64,000 bases of DNA, taken from positions 144,002,946-144,066,945 of the forward strand of contig NC_035449.2 in the NCBI RefSeq assembly GCF_002127325.2, read 5' to 3'. Position 1 is the first letter of the stretch. Every line of letters starts with the position of its first letter. Source of the stretch: Helianthus annuus (Eukaryota > Streptophyta > Magnoliopsida > Asterales > Asteraceae). This document shows, one piece after another, positions 1 to 10,896 of this stretch. The notes below the pieces were generated by a model. It worked only from the letters and a program-made list of their open reading frames with translations. It searched no databases and was not told the DNA's origin. The translations under genes and the position numbers were made by a program.

Positions 1-2386
1 CATTATGAGTTCACAGTCATGCCATTCGGTTTGACTAATGCTCCTGCTGTTTTCATGGACTTGATGAATAGGGTCTGCAAGCCGTATTTGGATAAGTTCA
101 TCATCGTTTTCATTGATGACATTTTGATATATTCTAAGATGCGAGCTGATCATGAGCAACATCTTCGTCTTACTTTGGAACTCCTAAAGAAAGAGCAACT
201 TTTCGCCAAATTCTCCAAGAGTGAAATCTGGCTTAAAGAGGTTCAATTTTTAGGACATATTGTCAACGAACAAGGTATTCATGTAGATCCCTCCAAGATC
301 AGTGCGATTAAGGACTGGGATACGCCTACTACTCCTACTGAAGTTCGTTCTTTTCTTGGTCTAGCGGGTTATTATCGCCGCTTCATAGAAAATTTCTCGA
401 AGATTGTAGTTCCTCTAACTGCTCTAACTCAGAAGAACAAGCCATTTGATTGGGGATTCAAGCAAGAGGAAGCGTTTCTGACTTTGAAACAAAAACTTTG
501 CAACGCGCTTGTCCTAACCTTGCCTGAGGGCAATGATGATTTCGTCGTTTATTGCGATGCATCTAAATTAGGTCTTGGCTGCGTCCTGATGCAAAGAAAC
601 AAAGTCATAGCATATGCATCGAGGCAGTTGAAGATACATGAGAAGAACTACACCACTCATGATCTTGAGTTGGGTGCAGTTGTCTTCGCTCTTAAAATTT
701 GGAGACACTATTTGTACGGTACAAAATGTGTGGTTTTTACTGACCACAAAAGTCTTCAGCATATCTTCAATAAAAAAGAACTCAACATGAGGCAGCGACG
801 TTGGGTGGAGCTTCTAAACGACTATGACTGCGAAATTCGCTACCATCCTGGTAAGGCGAACGTCGTAGCCGATGCTTTGAGTCACAAGGAACGTACTAAG
901 CTTCATTGTGTTCGTGTTCAATCTGATATTCAAGCTCAATCCGATATCCAAGCACGTATTTCTCAGGCTCAACAATCTTGTGTTTCACAAGGTTTGATGG
1001 ATAAGGAATTACCTTATCACATAACACCTGCTCTTAAACTAAAGGACAATGGATCGTATTACTTCATGGACCGTTTGTGGGTCCCAAGCCAAGATAATCT
1101 TCGTACCTTGCTTATGGATGAAGCCCATAAGTCTCGTTATTCTGTTCATCCTGGCTCAGATAAGATGTATAAGGATCTTCGTATTCAGTATTGGTGGCCT
1201 GGTATGAAGAAAGACATTGCCTTATATGTATCAAAATCTTACTTGTCTTAAGGTTAAGGCTGAATATCAGCGTCCTTCTGGTTTATTGGAGCAACCAGAG
1301 ATCCCAGTTTGGAAATGGGAAAACATTACTATGGATCTCATTACAAAACTTCCGCACACAAAGAAAGGTCATGATGCCATCTGGGTAGTCGTTGATCGTC
1401 TTACTAAGTCGGCGCATTTCTTGCCAATCCGTGAGGATTTTTCTGCTGACAAACTTGCTAAAATCTATGTGGATGAAATTGTAGCTCGACATGGTGTTCC
1501 TTTGAACATCATTTCTGACAGAGATGCTCGTTTCACTTCTCATTTTTGGAGAACCATGCAATCTGCTATGGGGACCCAGCTTAATCTGAGCACAGCTTAT
1601 CATCCGCAAACGGATGGTCAGTCTGAAAGAACAATCCAGACTCTGGAGGATATGCTTAGAGCTTGTGTAATCGATTTTGGTGGTAGTTGGGATTCACATC
1701 TCCCATTGATTGAATTCTCCTACAACAACAGTTATCACTCCAGCATCAACATGGCTCCTTTCGAGGCTCTATATGGTCGAAAATGTCGTTCACCAGTCTG
1801 CTGGAATGAGATCGGTGAGGCTCAGCTTACTGGACCTGCCCTCATTTTAGAGACAACTGATAAGGTTAAGAAAGTTCGTGATAACCTCCAGACAGCTAGA
1901 AGCCGTCAAAAGAGTTACGCGGACCTAAAACGCAAGCCCTTGGATTTTCAAGTCGGTGATCGTGTATTACTTAAGGTCTCACCATGGAAAGATGTGATCA
2001 GATTTGGAAAGAAAGGAAAACTTGCACCTAGATACGTTGGACCATTCAAGATCGTCGAAAGAATCGGTAAGGTAGCCTACAAACTTGAGTTACCTCCTGA
2101 ACTTGGAAATGTTCATCCAACCTTTCACGTGTCCAATCTCAAGAGGTGTTGAGCTGATGAGAACCTCCACATACCGCTTGACGAAATTCGTGTTGATAAA
2201 ACACTGAAATTTGTTGAGAAACCGGTGGAAATCATGGAACGTGAAGTCAAGTGGCTTAAACGCAAGCGCATTCCTTTGGTCAAGGTTCGCTGGGAATCTA
2301 AACGTGGACCCGAGTTCACTTGGGAACGCAAAGATCAAATGAAGGCAAAATATCCACATCTTTTTCCACGAGTTTCCTCTAAATAA
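1..2386 (+). pseudogene. pol: pol fragment: RT (partial), RNase H, integrase, chromodomain-like tail
   Basis: This would copy element RNA into DNA and integrate it. The first frame runs from base 1 to 1251 and starts inside the RT: the catalytic FIDD box is near residue 38 of that frame, and RNase H (YCDASK near 185) follows. Compared with the intact copies in this window, two bases are missing near 1236, just before the integrase zinc-finger cysteines, and reading continues in a second frame from about 1237. The integrase core is visible there (SDRDARF, then the TDGQSER catalytic segment). A TGA at 2150-2152 interrupts the tail. The same frame then continues to TAA at 2384-2386 and ends in a chromodomain-like block (VKVRWESKRGPEFTWE). 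It is broken by one frameshift and one stop, so it is unlikely to be functional. Confidence 0.9.
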
Positions 2387-2408
2387 AATTTCGGGACGAA
2401 ATTTCCAC

Positions 2409-2421
2409 AAGTAGGGGAGAC
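2409..2421 (+). other. Polypurine tract of TK1
   Basis: The purine-rich run AAGTAGGGGAGA(C) abuts the TGTAACATT start of the LTR. It is the expected primer site for plus-strand DNA synthesis. Confidence 0.8.
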
Positions 2422-3263
2422 TGTAACATTTGTGCTTGAAATCATTGTGAACAGTTTAGTTATCAATGAAACAAAGTTATTTGATCCCAATGTTTGTTTG
2501 TTTATGTTTTACATTTTTCATGTTTTGACTTTTGTTCAATTTTAAACTCTACATCGCTTTCTGGAGAATTATACGCAAACTGGTTCGTAAACGTACTCAG
2601 TTTAATGCGACAAATACTCCGGAACATCAACATATACTTAACATACCTTAAATAACCTTTACGTAACCTAGAAATAAGTTTTGAAGGCTTTGGTACGGCA
2701 AAAACAAGTTAATTCGCTTACAGGGACTAAATTTGACAAACTGCGAAAGTATGCCAATTTGAACTGTAACAGACATTCCGGAACATGACCATAAGTTAAA
2801 CACACCTTAAATATCCTTTACATAGCTTACAAATAGGCCTTGAGGTGTTCGGTGTGCTAAAATACACTTTTGGATCATTCAGGGACTAAAAGTGTCAAAA
2901 AGTGCATAAGTTTGCACTTTCGCGCATAACTTACATTCTGAATACATCCGGACATCCAAAATTTATGTAAGCATCATAATATTATGCCTTAGTGTTTGGC
3001 ATGAGAAAAATCCATTCGTCGCGTCATTTGGGTCGTTTTTCGCGCTTATGCGCATTCCGTCGTAATTAAGCGAACATCATGATCGTACGGCCAAACGAAC
3101 CAACATCCAACATATTTTTGAGCATGTTTCATGTCCTCAATGTTTAAGCATCATTTTAGGGCCTTAAAGATGGCTTAACAGGCCTTAAACATGTCGGAAA
3201 TGGCCCCAAACCACAACAGGGACCTAAACTGTCATTTCTGAAAGTTGGTTGCAGATCAGAACT

Positions 3264-3310
3264 CCCAGGCGGCCCGCGTAAGCCCAGGGTGATCTTTTAC
3301 GCGGCCCGCG
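3264..3310 (+). promoter_or_regulatory. Two GC palindromes upstream of the TK1 TATA box
   Basis: The palindromic core GCGGCCCGC appears twice, about 33 bp apart, and the two copies sit about 190-230 bp before the TATA box. The matching position in TK2 (6569-6629) carries a different palindrome, TTACGGACCGTAA. A regulatory role is inferred from position and repetition. Confidence 0.5.
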
Positions 3311-3496
3311 TCAGCCTTCCAGACCAGATTCAATGTTTTAAACAACTTGTAACAGCCTTTCAATCACCCAAAGGGCAATGCCACTTGTCAAATTCTTGTG
3401 GTGGGGGCAAAATAAGCTACCACAACATTGCTACAAGTGTACGGGTAAGATCAAGGCACGATATTCAAGAAACAATCCTAACGGTCTTGCATATCC

Positions 3497-3504
3497 TATA
3501 AATA
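3497..3504 (+). promoter_or_regulatory. TATA box of the TK1 LTR
   Basis: TATAAATA lies in a C/T-rich context. It is the best core promoter in the LTR and sits 115 bp before a GTAAGTGTT donor-like site. Transcription would start about 30 bp downstream. Confidence 0.65.
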
Positions 3505-3611
3505 ACCCCCCTTTCTTGCAAAAACCCACAAATCTGATCAAAGAGCTCTAAGTTGATGCCATTGCTTCATACCTGAGCTCCTGGATCAAGATTAGCTTCC
3601 GGGGACCCTTC

Positions 3612-5557
3612 GTAAGTGTTCTTTCGTTCTTTTATTCGCTTTTCGAGTCCGAAAGTCAAGCTTTGTTTGACTTTCTGCGTTGACTAGTTTATGGTCAACA
3701 CGAAGTTCGTTTGAACTTCATAACGTGAGCGTGATCACGATGGTTATAGTCCATAGTGACTACACCTACTGATTACCACGTTATCTAGGCTCAGTGACGA
3801 GTCGTAGTTTCGGCCAAAATGCGCATTCTTGCGTATTTTGTAACCAAACTACTCCTAGGTATCAAAACCATTTGTTTTGATACCAAACCTGTTTTCTAAA
3901 CTTAGTTAAGCACGTTCTAACATGCTTAGCTCGTCACTTTTAGTATAGTGCTTATATAGGGTCGTAAGGTAAGCGATCTAAACAATCGCTTATACTTTCG
4001 AACCCGGACCATTTGGTCGATCATTAGGATCCGACCAAACACATTAGGTGACCGTAGTTGTATAGGGAATAACCTTCCGAGGTTATACCTTATGGTCACA
4101 TCGTTAGGCGTTCCAAACGCGTTTTACGCGAACGACGCGTTAGGATAGCATAAGCTACCTAAACGGGTCGTAATGGGTCGTAAGCACTTAGGTTAGGTTT
4201 CATTTTAGTATGCGGGCTTTGTTAAACCATATTACACGAGTCTCCATACTCGTTTGGTTTACGAACCCTCATCCTATCCAATCCTCCGATTTAGGTCCGG
4301 TATATTAACATAGTTACCTATATTAGGTGTCGTTTGATATCCGTGATCTCTAGCGTTGTTTGGTTGTTATACAAGGACTTCAAAGCAATCTCAAGTGAGT
4401 ACATATACCCCTCTTTTACCGTTTTCCAAACTGTTTTGGGGTGAAACACATGTGCCTACTTGCTACTTTCATGCTTTTCATGCTTTCATATCATATGCTT
4501 GTTATGTTCATTAGTACATTATAGTACACGATTTCATTACATTTCATGCTATGTATGTCCGTTGTGTGCATACTTAGTACATTGATTTACACGACTTTTC
4601 TGCTTTGTATGTTAACTTAGCATACTTAGTACATTGTTTTCATGTAACATGTTTTACATTTGCTATGACATTTGGTTTGCACAAACGGGACTTATATACG
4701 TTCATTAACATTGGCTACGCCGCTCGTTAGTAAGTAGTGGTACCATAGGACTTGACAAATCCCATTCCTGACATCCCGGGTTTGTTTTGATGTAAGGAAT
4801 GACTGAATCCGAAAACATTTCTTTTGATAACCTTGACTTAGGGTTATCCGACTGTCTCAAGGCTTGAATGTATGCGTTAACTTACCACATAAATGTTTGT
4901 ATCAATGTAACATGCATTTACTTTGCAAAATATAACTTTTTGATATATTCAAAATACTTTGTTTTGTACATTTCTACATTTGCATTATGTGGTAATACAT
5001 TACTTACAATACATAACATTTGTTACACATTACTTGACCACATTTGGACTTTTAAACATTTGACACGGCTTATACGAGGACTTTTTGACAATTGGTTTAA
5101 ACATGGACTTTATACATTGGTGGTTTGTTTAAATGATTTAAGTAACGAGACGTGTAATATGATACAAGCATGGTGGATACGCCGCTGGTACTTCCTATAT
5201 ATAAGTGTTTGTATGGTATTACATATCGTAGCGTTATTTGAATCATTTCAAATTTGACATATAACATTTTATACAAACAACATATCATCCACAAGACATT
5301 GCTATACAAACAACTTCTTTTATACAACTCATTTTACTTGGTTATTTATTTAACCATGTATTACTCTTTTACATATACATATCATCTGATCTTATCGCTT
5401 TTTAAATGATTTACAAAACAAAACAATTTACAAGGTTCATGACTGACAGTTATTAAACGTTTTCTTTAAACTCAAGTCATGAATCCTATTTTCACAAAAC
5501 CTATGTATCTCACAGGCATTTTTATGCTGACGTGCCTATTTTCACATGTGTTTTCAG
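3612..5557 (+). promoter_or_regulatory. Candidate leader intron inside the TK1 LTR
   Basis: The segment opens with GTAAGTGTTC and closes with ATGTGTTTTCAG followed by GAG, that is, a plant-like 5' splice site and 3' splice site 1946 bp apart. The same layout recurs in every LTR family in this window at nearly the same distance from TATA. Splicing is inferred; only the signals are seen. Confidence 0.5.
5169..5210 (+). repeat. 42-bp motif shared between LTRs and the TK3 leader (copy 1)
   Basis: The motif begins CATGGTGGATACGCCGCTGG and ends TATATATAAGTGTTT. It recurs at 8704-8745 (TK2) and three times in the TK3 leader (11788, 12032, 12278), while sequence around it is much less alike. It contains a TATATATAA run but lies late in the LTR, inside the candidate intron, so it is unlikely to be the main promoter. 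Confidence 0.7.
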
Positions 5558-6568
5558 GAGCTTTTGCGTAGGACGATGATCATGACACTAGGGCGGACCT
5601 GTGCATTAGAGACTAAAAGTGAAGATAGAACTAGTTTAATTATGTTCTGAACTCTTTATTTCCTGTTTTTGAAACAATGTAACACTCTTGTTGATAAATA
5701 AAATATAACTTTGTATGCCATGGTTGTTGTAACATCTGTGCTTGTGATCATTGTAAACAGTTCAGTTATCAATGAAATAAAGTTATTTGATCCCTACGTT
5801 TGTTTGTTTATGTTTGATGTTTTTCATGTTTTGACTTTTATTCGATTTCAAACTCTATATCGCTTTCTGGAGAATTATACGCAAACTGGTGCGTAAACAT
5901 AGTCAGTTTAACGCGACAAAGACTCCGGAACATCAATTTATGCTTAACATACCTTAAATAACCTTTACATAACTTAGAAATAAGTTTTGAAGGCTTTGGT
6001 ATGGCAAAATCCAGCTAATTCGCTTACAGGGACTAAAATTGACAAACTGTGAAAGTATGCCGATTTGAACTGTAACAAACATTCCGGAACATGATCATAA
6101 GTTAAACACACCTTAAATATCCTTTACATAGCTTAGAAATAGGCTTTGAGGGGTTCGGTGTGCTAAAATAAACTTTATGCTCATTCAGGGACTAAAATCG
6201 TCAAAAAGTGCATAAGTTTGCATTTTCGCGCATAACTTACGTTCTGAATACATCCGGACATCCAAAAATTTATGTAAGCATTAAAATATTATGTTTTAGT
6301 GATTAGCTTGTCAAAAATCCAATCATCGCGCAATTTGGACCATTTTTGCGTCCGTTACGACTTCCGTCGTAATTAACCGAACAATGCAATCGTACGGCCA
6401 AACGAACCGACATATGAGATATTTTTGAGCACATTTAAAGTTTCCTATACTTTAACTTCATTTTTGAGCTTTGAAATGGGGTTAACGGGGCTTAAACGTG
6501 TCAAAAATGGGCCGAAATGCATGTTTCTCAAGTGCAGGGACCATTTTGCAATTTCTGGAAAGTATCAG

Positions 6569-6629
6569 ACCTGCAAGGTCCTTACGGACCGTAAGACCTA
6601 CTCCATACGGTTCGTAAGCAGGTCCCAGT
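6569..6629 (+). promoter_or_regulatory. TTACGG-type palindromes in the TK2 promoter region
   Basis: CTTACGGACCGTAAG is a perfect 15-bp palindrome, and a diverged copy (ATACGGTTCGTAAG) follows about 22 bp later. They occupy the place where TK1 has GCGGCCCGC palindromes. The same TTACGG/CCGTAA words fill the CV4 promoter region. Function is inferred. Confidence 0.5.
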
Positions 6630-6925
6630 TCAGCAGAAATCATTTTTAATAAAACCCAGCTGCTCCTTGGTTTTGCAAATGGTTTTAAGGTTCCTATGGG
6701 CTGGTTTTAAGGTCCCATGGTTTCACAAATCAGTGGGCATGAGGTGTATGGCTAAGATTGAAGCCCGGTTTTCGATAAACGATCCTAACGGTTGTGTGAA
6801 AACTGTAAATACCCCCACCCATTTCATTCTTTCCCCACTTGAATTCTGAGATTTTCTCTAAGTTGAAGTGTAGAACACTTCATACCTGAGAAATACTTGG
6901 AATATCAATCTTGCGGGGACCTTCT

Positions 6926-9091
6926 GTAAGTATTCTTTCGCGTTTTTCGTTCGTTTTAGCGTTAAAGTCAAACTGCGTTTGACTTTCTGCATTGACCAGT
7001 TTATGGTCAATGCGAAGTTCGTTTGAACTTCATAACGTGAGCGTAATCACGATGGTTATAGTCCCTAGTGACTATACCTACTGATTACCACGTTATCTAG
7101 GCTCAGTGACGAGTCGTAGTTTCGGCCAAAATGCGTTTTCTCACGTATTTTGTAACCAAACTACTCTAGGGTATTAAAACCGTTTGTTTTAATACCAAAC
7201 CTGTTTTCTAACTTTACTAAACATGTTCTAGCATGTTTAGCTCGTCGCTTTTAGATTTGTGCTTGTTTAGGGTCGCAAAGGTAAGCGATCTAATCAATCG
7301 CTTATGCTTACGAACCCGACCCAATTGGTCGATCATTAGGATCCGACCAAACATTTTAGGTGACCATAGTTGTGTAGGGAATAACCTTCCGAGGTTATAC
7401 CTTATGGTCACGACGTTTAAGTAGTTGTATGATAAGTAGTTCTTATGCCTTAGGTAAATTACCAAAATACCCTCTTTGCGCCAAAAGTTATTTTAAGCCT
7501 ATGTAACATAAATTTTGACATCTAAACTGATTTAGCAACAATATTAAGCATGTTAAGGCATAACTTGCTTGTCATAGGACTAGTTAAGCATTCCGAACGC
7601 GTTTTACGCGAGCGACGTGTTAAAGTAGCATAAGCTACCTAAACGGGTCGTAACGGGTCAAAAGCACTTAGGATAGGTTTCGTTTTAGTACGTAGGCTTT
7701 GTTAAACCATGTTACATAAGTTCCCCTACTTATTTGGTTTACGAACCCTCGTACTACCCGATCCTCCGATAGGTCCGTTTATTAATGTAGATACCTATAT
7801 AGGTGCCGTTTGATTCCGTGATCTTCTAGCATTGCTTGGTGGTTATCCTACGACTTCTAAGAAATCACAAGTGAGTACATAGACCCCTCTTTTACTGTTT
7901 TTCAAACATTTTGGGGTGAAACACATGTGCCTACTTGTTACTTTCGTGCTTTCCTGTTTTCACATCATATGCTTGCTATGTTCTTTAGTACACTTATAGT
8001 ACATGATTTCATTACATTGTTTTGCTATGTATGTTAACTTAGCATGCTAGCACATTGATTTACATTACATTGTTTTGCTATATATGTTTACATGGCATAT
8101 TAGCACATTGTTTTACATGACTTTTCTGCTTTGTATGTTTACTTAGCATACTTTGTACATTGTTTTCACATAACTTGTTTACATTTGGTATGACATTTGG
8201 TTTGCATAAACGGTTCTTTACTACATTCATTAACATTAGCTACGCCGCTCGGTAGTAAGTAATGGTACCATAGGACTTGACAAATCCCGTTCCTGACATC
8301 CTGGGTTGGTTTGGATGAAAGGAATGATTGAATCCGAAAACATTTTACTTTGATAACCTTTACTCTAAGGTTATCCTGCTGTCTCAAGGCTTGAATGTAA
8401 TGCGTTAACTTACCACATAAATGTTTGTATCAATAAAACAAGCTTTTACTTGGCAAAACATAACTTTTTGATTTATTCAAAATACTTTGTTTTGTTCCTT
8501 TTTACTTATGGTTAAGTATTCTCATTTTGTTACTTACCATACATAACTTTTGTTTACACTTAACTACATGACTACATTTTGGGTTTTAAACATTGACAAT
8601 GGTTTAGACAAGAACATTTGATGATTGGTTTGAACATGAACTATATGCTTTGGTGGTTTGTTTAAGTGATTTAAGTAACGATATGTGTGTAGTATGCTAC
8701 AAGCATGGTGGATACGCCACTGGTACTTCCTATATATAAGTGCTTGTATTATATTACATGACATACCGTTATTTAAATCATTCAATTTTGGACTAATACA
8801 TTTATGCAAATAACATATTTTTCACAAGACTTTGTTTTACAAAACAATTTATTCCATACAACTTATTTTTACTTGGTTATTCTTTTAACCATACATCATT
8901 CTTTTATACATACATATTAACTGATTTGTTATCGCTTTTCAAACATTTTATAAGCAAACACTTAAACTAGATTCATGACAAGTTTTCATTAAACATTTTC
9001 TTAAACCTAAGTCATGAATCCTATTTTCATAAAACCTATGTTACTCACAGGCATTTTTATGCTGACGTACCTATTTTCACATGTGTTTCAG
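6926..9091 (+). promoter_or_regulatory. Candidate leader intron inside the TK2 LTR
   Basis: It runs from GTAAGTATTC to ATGTGTTTCAG followed by GAG, 2166 bp, at the positions equivalent to those in TK1. Both splice-like ends are conserved between the two LTRs although the body has indels. Splicing is inferred. Confidence 0.45.
8704..8745 (+). repeat. 42-bp shared motif (copy 2, TK2)
   Basis: It matches copy 1 except for two substitutions, including GCCACTGG for GCCGCTGG. It sits at the equivalent place late in the LTR. Confidence 0.7.
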
Positions 9092-9373
9092 GAGCTAATG
9101 CATAGGATGATCGTGACACGCTAGGGTGGACTTGGGCCTTAGTGACATAAAACAGAGCTAGACTTAGTTTAATTACGTTATGTACTCCTTAATTCTGTGG
9201 TTTTAAGACAATGTAACATGTTGGTTCTTGTTTCGAACGATGTATTCCACCCTTGGGTGATGAATAAAATATTATTTTAATTACCTTGGTTGTGGAACAA
9301 TAATTCTGTTACAACACTCCCCGACGTTTCCGCCACGATTTGATGTTTTACGTGGTCGGGGTGTGACAGTTGT

Positions 9374-9449
9374 GAAACAATTAATTCTGTTACAACACTC
9401 CCCGACGTTTCCACCACGTTTGGTTGTCCCACGTGGTCGGGGTGTGACA
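9374..9449 (+). mobile_element. Terminal 76 bp of the TK1 LTR
   Basis: Sequence after the right GTTGT of TK2 matches the last 76 bp of TK2 and ends in the same GTCGGGGTGTGACA. It looks like a tandem duplication of the LTR end but is the displaced tail of TK1. It can fold as a hairpin: CACTCCCCGAC pairs with GTCGGGGTGTG. Confidence 0.88.
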
Positions 9450-10624
9450 ATCATCCACCACCATCATCCATTGTCCATCATAGAGTGTGTGAGTCGTCTC
9501 GGGATCCAAGATTGATCGTAAGAGTTCTTGACAATCAAAGGCCATGTTTGCCTAAGTCTCTTACATCACTTGGTGAAGACAAGTGTCTAGTGTAATACTT
9601 TTTATTTTTAATCTTTTGCACTTTTTTATTTGGTTTTGTATTAATGACTTTAATAACTAGTTTCTTATGTTGAAGGTGATTCTTCCTTATCGTTTGTCCG
9701 TGGTGTCTTGACATTATTTTACTGTCTATATAAAATAAAAGATTTTCACCATTCATATCTCCACGGTCTATATGGAGGTATGTTGGCTACCTGGTCGGGG
9801 GTTAAGGGAACGGTTTGGTAAGAGTCTTGCCCTTGTTCAGCGTTTAGAGGTCCTGCAAGGGACCTGGGTCAAATTTAGTAGGATCTCCTTCAATACCCAA
9901 AGGTATTGGATGGCGGGGATCCAAACTCTTTGACCCCCTCATAAGTTAAACTACTATTAATACTATAACCCGGCTACTTAGGACTGTATCCCTGCTGACT
10001 CAGACTACTTAGTCGAGGGTAACGTCACCTTCAAAAGAGGGGCCTACCATAATTTACATTAATAACTTAATTAATTATCTTTCAATAATCTGACCCTTTA
10101 GGATTGTATCCTTGCTGACTCAAACTACTGGGTTGAGGGTAACGTCACCTTCAAAAGAGGGGCCTACTACAATAACTAAGATAATCTCTTAAACAAGTGC
10201 AAAAGTGCGAAAATAATCAAAGGTTACACTATACACGAGTCGGATCCAAGTGATTCATCTTGTCTATCTGTTTTATTTTTATTTTTATTTTTCAGCATTT
10301 AGTTAGTTTTATTTTCTTAGTTTTAAAATCTTTTCTAACATTTTGATTTGATTAGACGTTGAGGATAAACTGGTACTAAAAGCTCTTGTGTCCTTGGACG
10401 ACCTCGGTATCTTACCAACACTATACTACGTCCACGATGGGTGCACTTGCCCATATGTGTGTTTAGTGTTAGTAAATATCGTGTTTTATAAATTTAAACT
10501 TGGCTAAAAAGTGTAAAAAAAGGGCTTAAAATATATACCTAAAACATATACACACTAGCACGCATCAATCATCTACTCAAACTTGTATACTCGCCAACAT
10601 TTTTGTTGATATATTTTAATACAT
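9450..10624. other. Non-coding, probably retroelement-derived; no gene seen
   Basis: I see no convincing reading frame. It contains a direct repeat of about 70 bp, at 9978-10047 and 10098-10167 (shared words include GAGGGTAACGTCACCTTC). The sequence after it resembles LTR or leader sequence rather than a gene. I could not assign it to an element or find its ends. Confidence 0.5.
9978..10167. repeat. Two ~70-bp direct repeats spaced 120 bp
   Basis: Both units run from TTAGGA(C/T)TGTATCC through GAGGGTAACGTCACCTTC to AGAGGGGCCTAC, with a handful of mismatches. They lie in untranslated sequence of unknown origin. Confidence 0.75.
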
Positions 10625-10880
10625 GTTGCAGGTTGATAGTAGTCGGGGAACAGGAAACTAGCTAGGATGCTGCTAGAAACACACCGTAGTTAATCTAGAA
10701 ACTTTCGAAACAATATTTGATGGTTTGTAATTGATATCTTTTGTGGTTTGGTGTTGAGACAACTTATTTCATGAAACTTGATTAATCACTATTGCAACAA
10801 TTAGTGTTATGGAAACTTTTGAGCAATCTGAACGCTTAGTGTCGCGCCCTGATGTTTCCGCCATCGGTTGGGGTGTGACA
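10625..10880 (+). mobile_element. 3' end of the TK3 5' LTR
   Basis: The stretch ends CGCGCCCTGATGTTTCCGCC ... GGGGTGTGACA, the same kind of terminal inverted pair and TGACA end as TK1/TK2, followed three bases later by a PBS-like sequence. Only the terminal part can be recognised. Confidence 0.6.
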
Positions 10881-10883
10881 GAT

Positions 10884-10896
10884 TGGAATTAGAGCC
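10884..10896 (+). other. Degenerate primer binding site of TK3
   Basis: TTGGAATTAGAGCC matches the TTGGTATCAGAGCC used by CV4 at all but two positions. This is the initiator-methionine-tRNA type of primer site commonly used by these elements. Confidence 0.7.

Larger units (their letters stand above)
2422..5727 (+). mobile_element. TK1 3' LTR, first 3.3 kb
   Basis: It begins TGTAACATTTGTGCTTG directly after the polypurine tract and aligns along its length with the solo LTR at 5728-9368. It stops at ...GGTTGT, where TK2 is inserted; the last 76 bp reappear at 9374-9449. Joined, the LTR would be about 3.4 kb, which is long even for this group. The segment holds a GC palindrome pair (3264-3310), a TATA box (3497-3504), a candidate leader intron (3612-5557) and a 42-bp motif shared with other elements (5169-5210). 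Confidence 0.92.
5728..9368 (+). mobile_element. TK2: solo LTR of the TK1 family nested in the TK1 LTR
   Basis: A complete 3641-bp LTR (TGTAACATC ... GTGACA) is flanked by the 5-bp duplication GTTGT at 5723-5727 and 9369-9373. The remaining 76 bp of TK1 resume after the right-hand copy. No internal element sequence is present, which is what recombination between the two LTRs of an inserted element leaves behind. It carries about 180-190 bp (around 7412-7590) that TK1 lacks and a degenerate TATA (TGTAAATA at about 6804). Its palindrome cluster is of the TTACGG type. Confidence 0.93.
1..9449 (+). mobile_element. TK1: 3' part of a chromovirus (Ty3/gypsy) with 3' LTR, interrupted by TK2
   Basis: The window opens inside the reverse transcriptase of a plus-strand Ty3/gypsy element. 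The order visible is RT, RNase H, integrase, chromodomain-like tail, polypurine tract and 3' LTR, which is the gypsy order (integrase after RNase H). The LTR starts TGTAACAT at 2422 and ends GTGACA at 9449. It is interrupted by a complete LTR of the same family (5728-9368). The 5' LTR and gag lie outside the window, so the TSD of this element cannot be tested. The lineage call (Tekay/Del-like) rests on the C-terminal tail and is an inference. Confidence 0.9.

Noticed and set aside
4868..5257. 129-codon open frame in the TK1 LTR
   Set aside because: The TK2 LTR does not keep the frame; amino acid content reflects AT-rich DNA.
9289..9449. Tandem duplication of the LTR end
   Set aside because: Explained by insertion of TK2 into TK1 with the GTTGT duplication.
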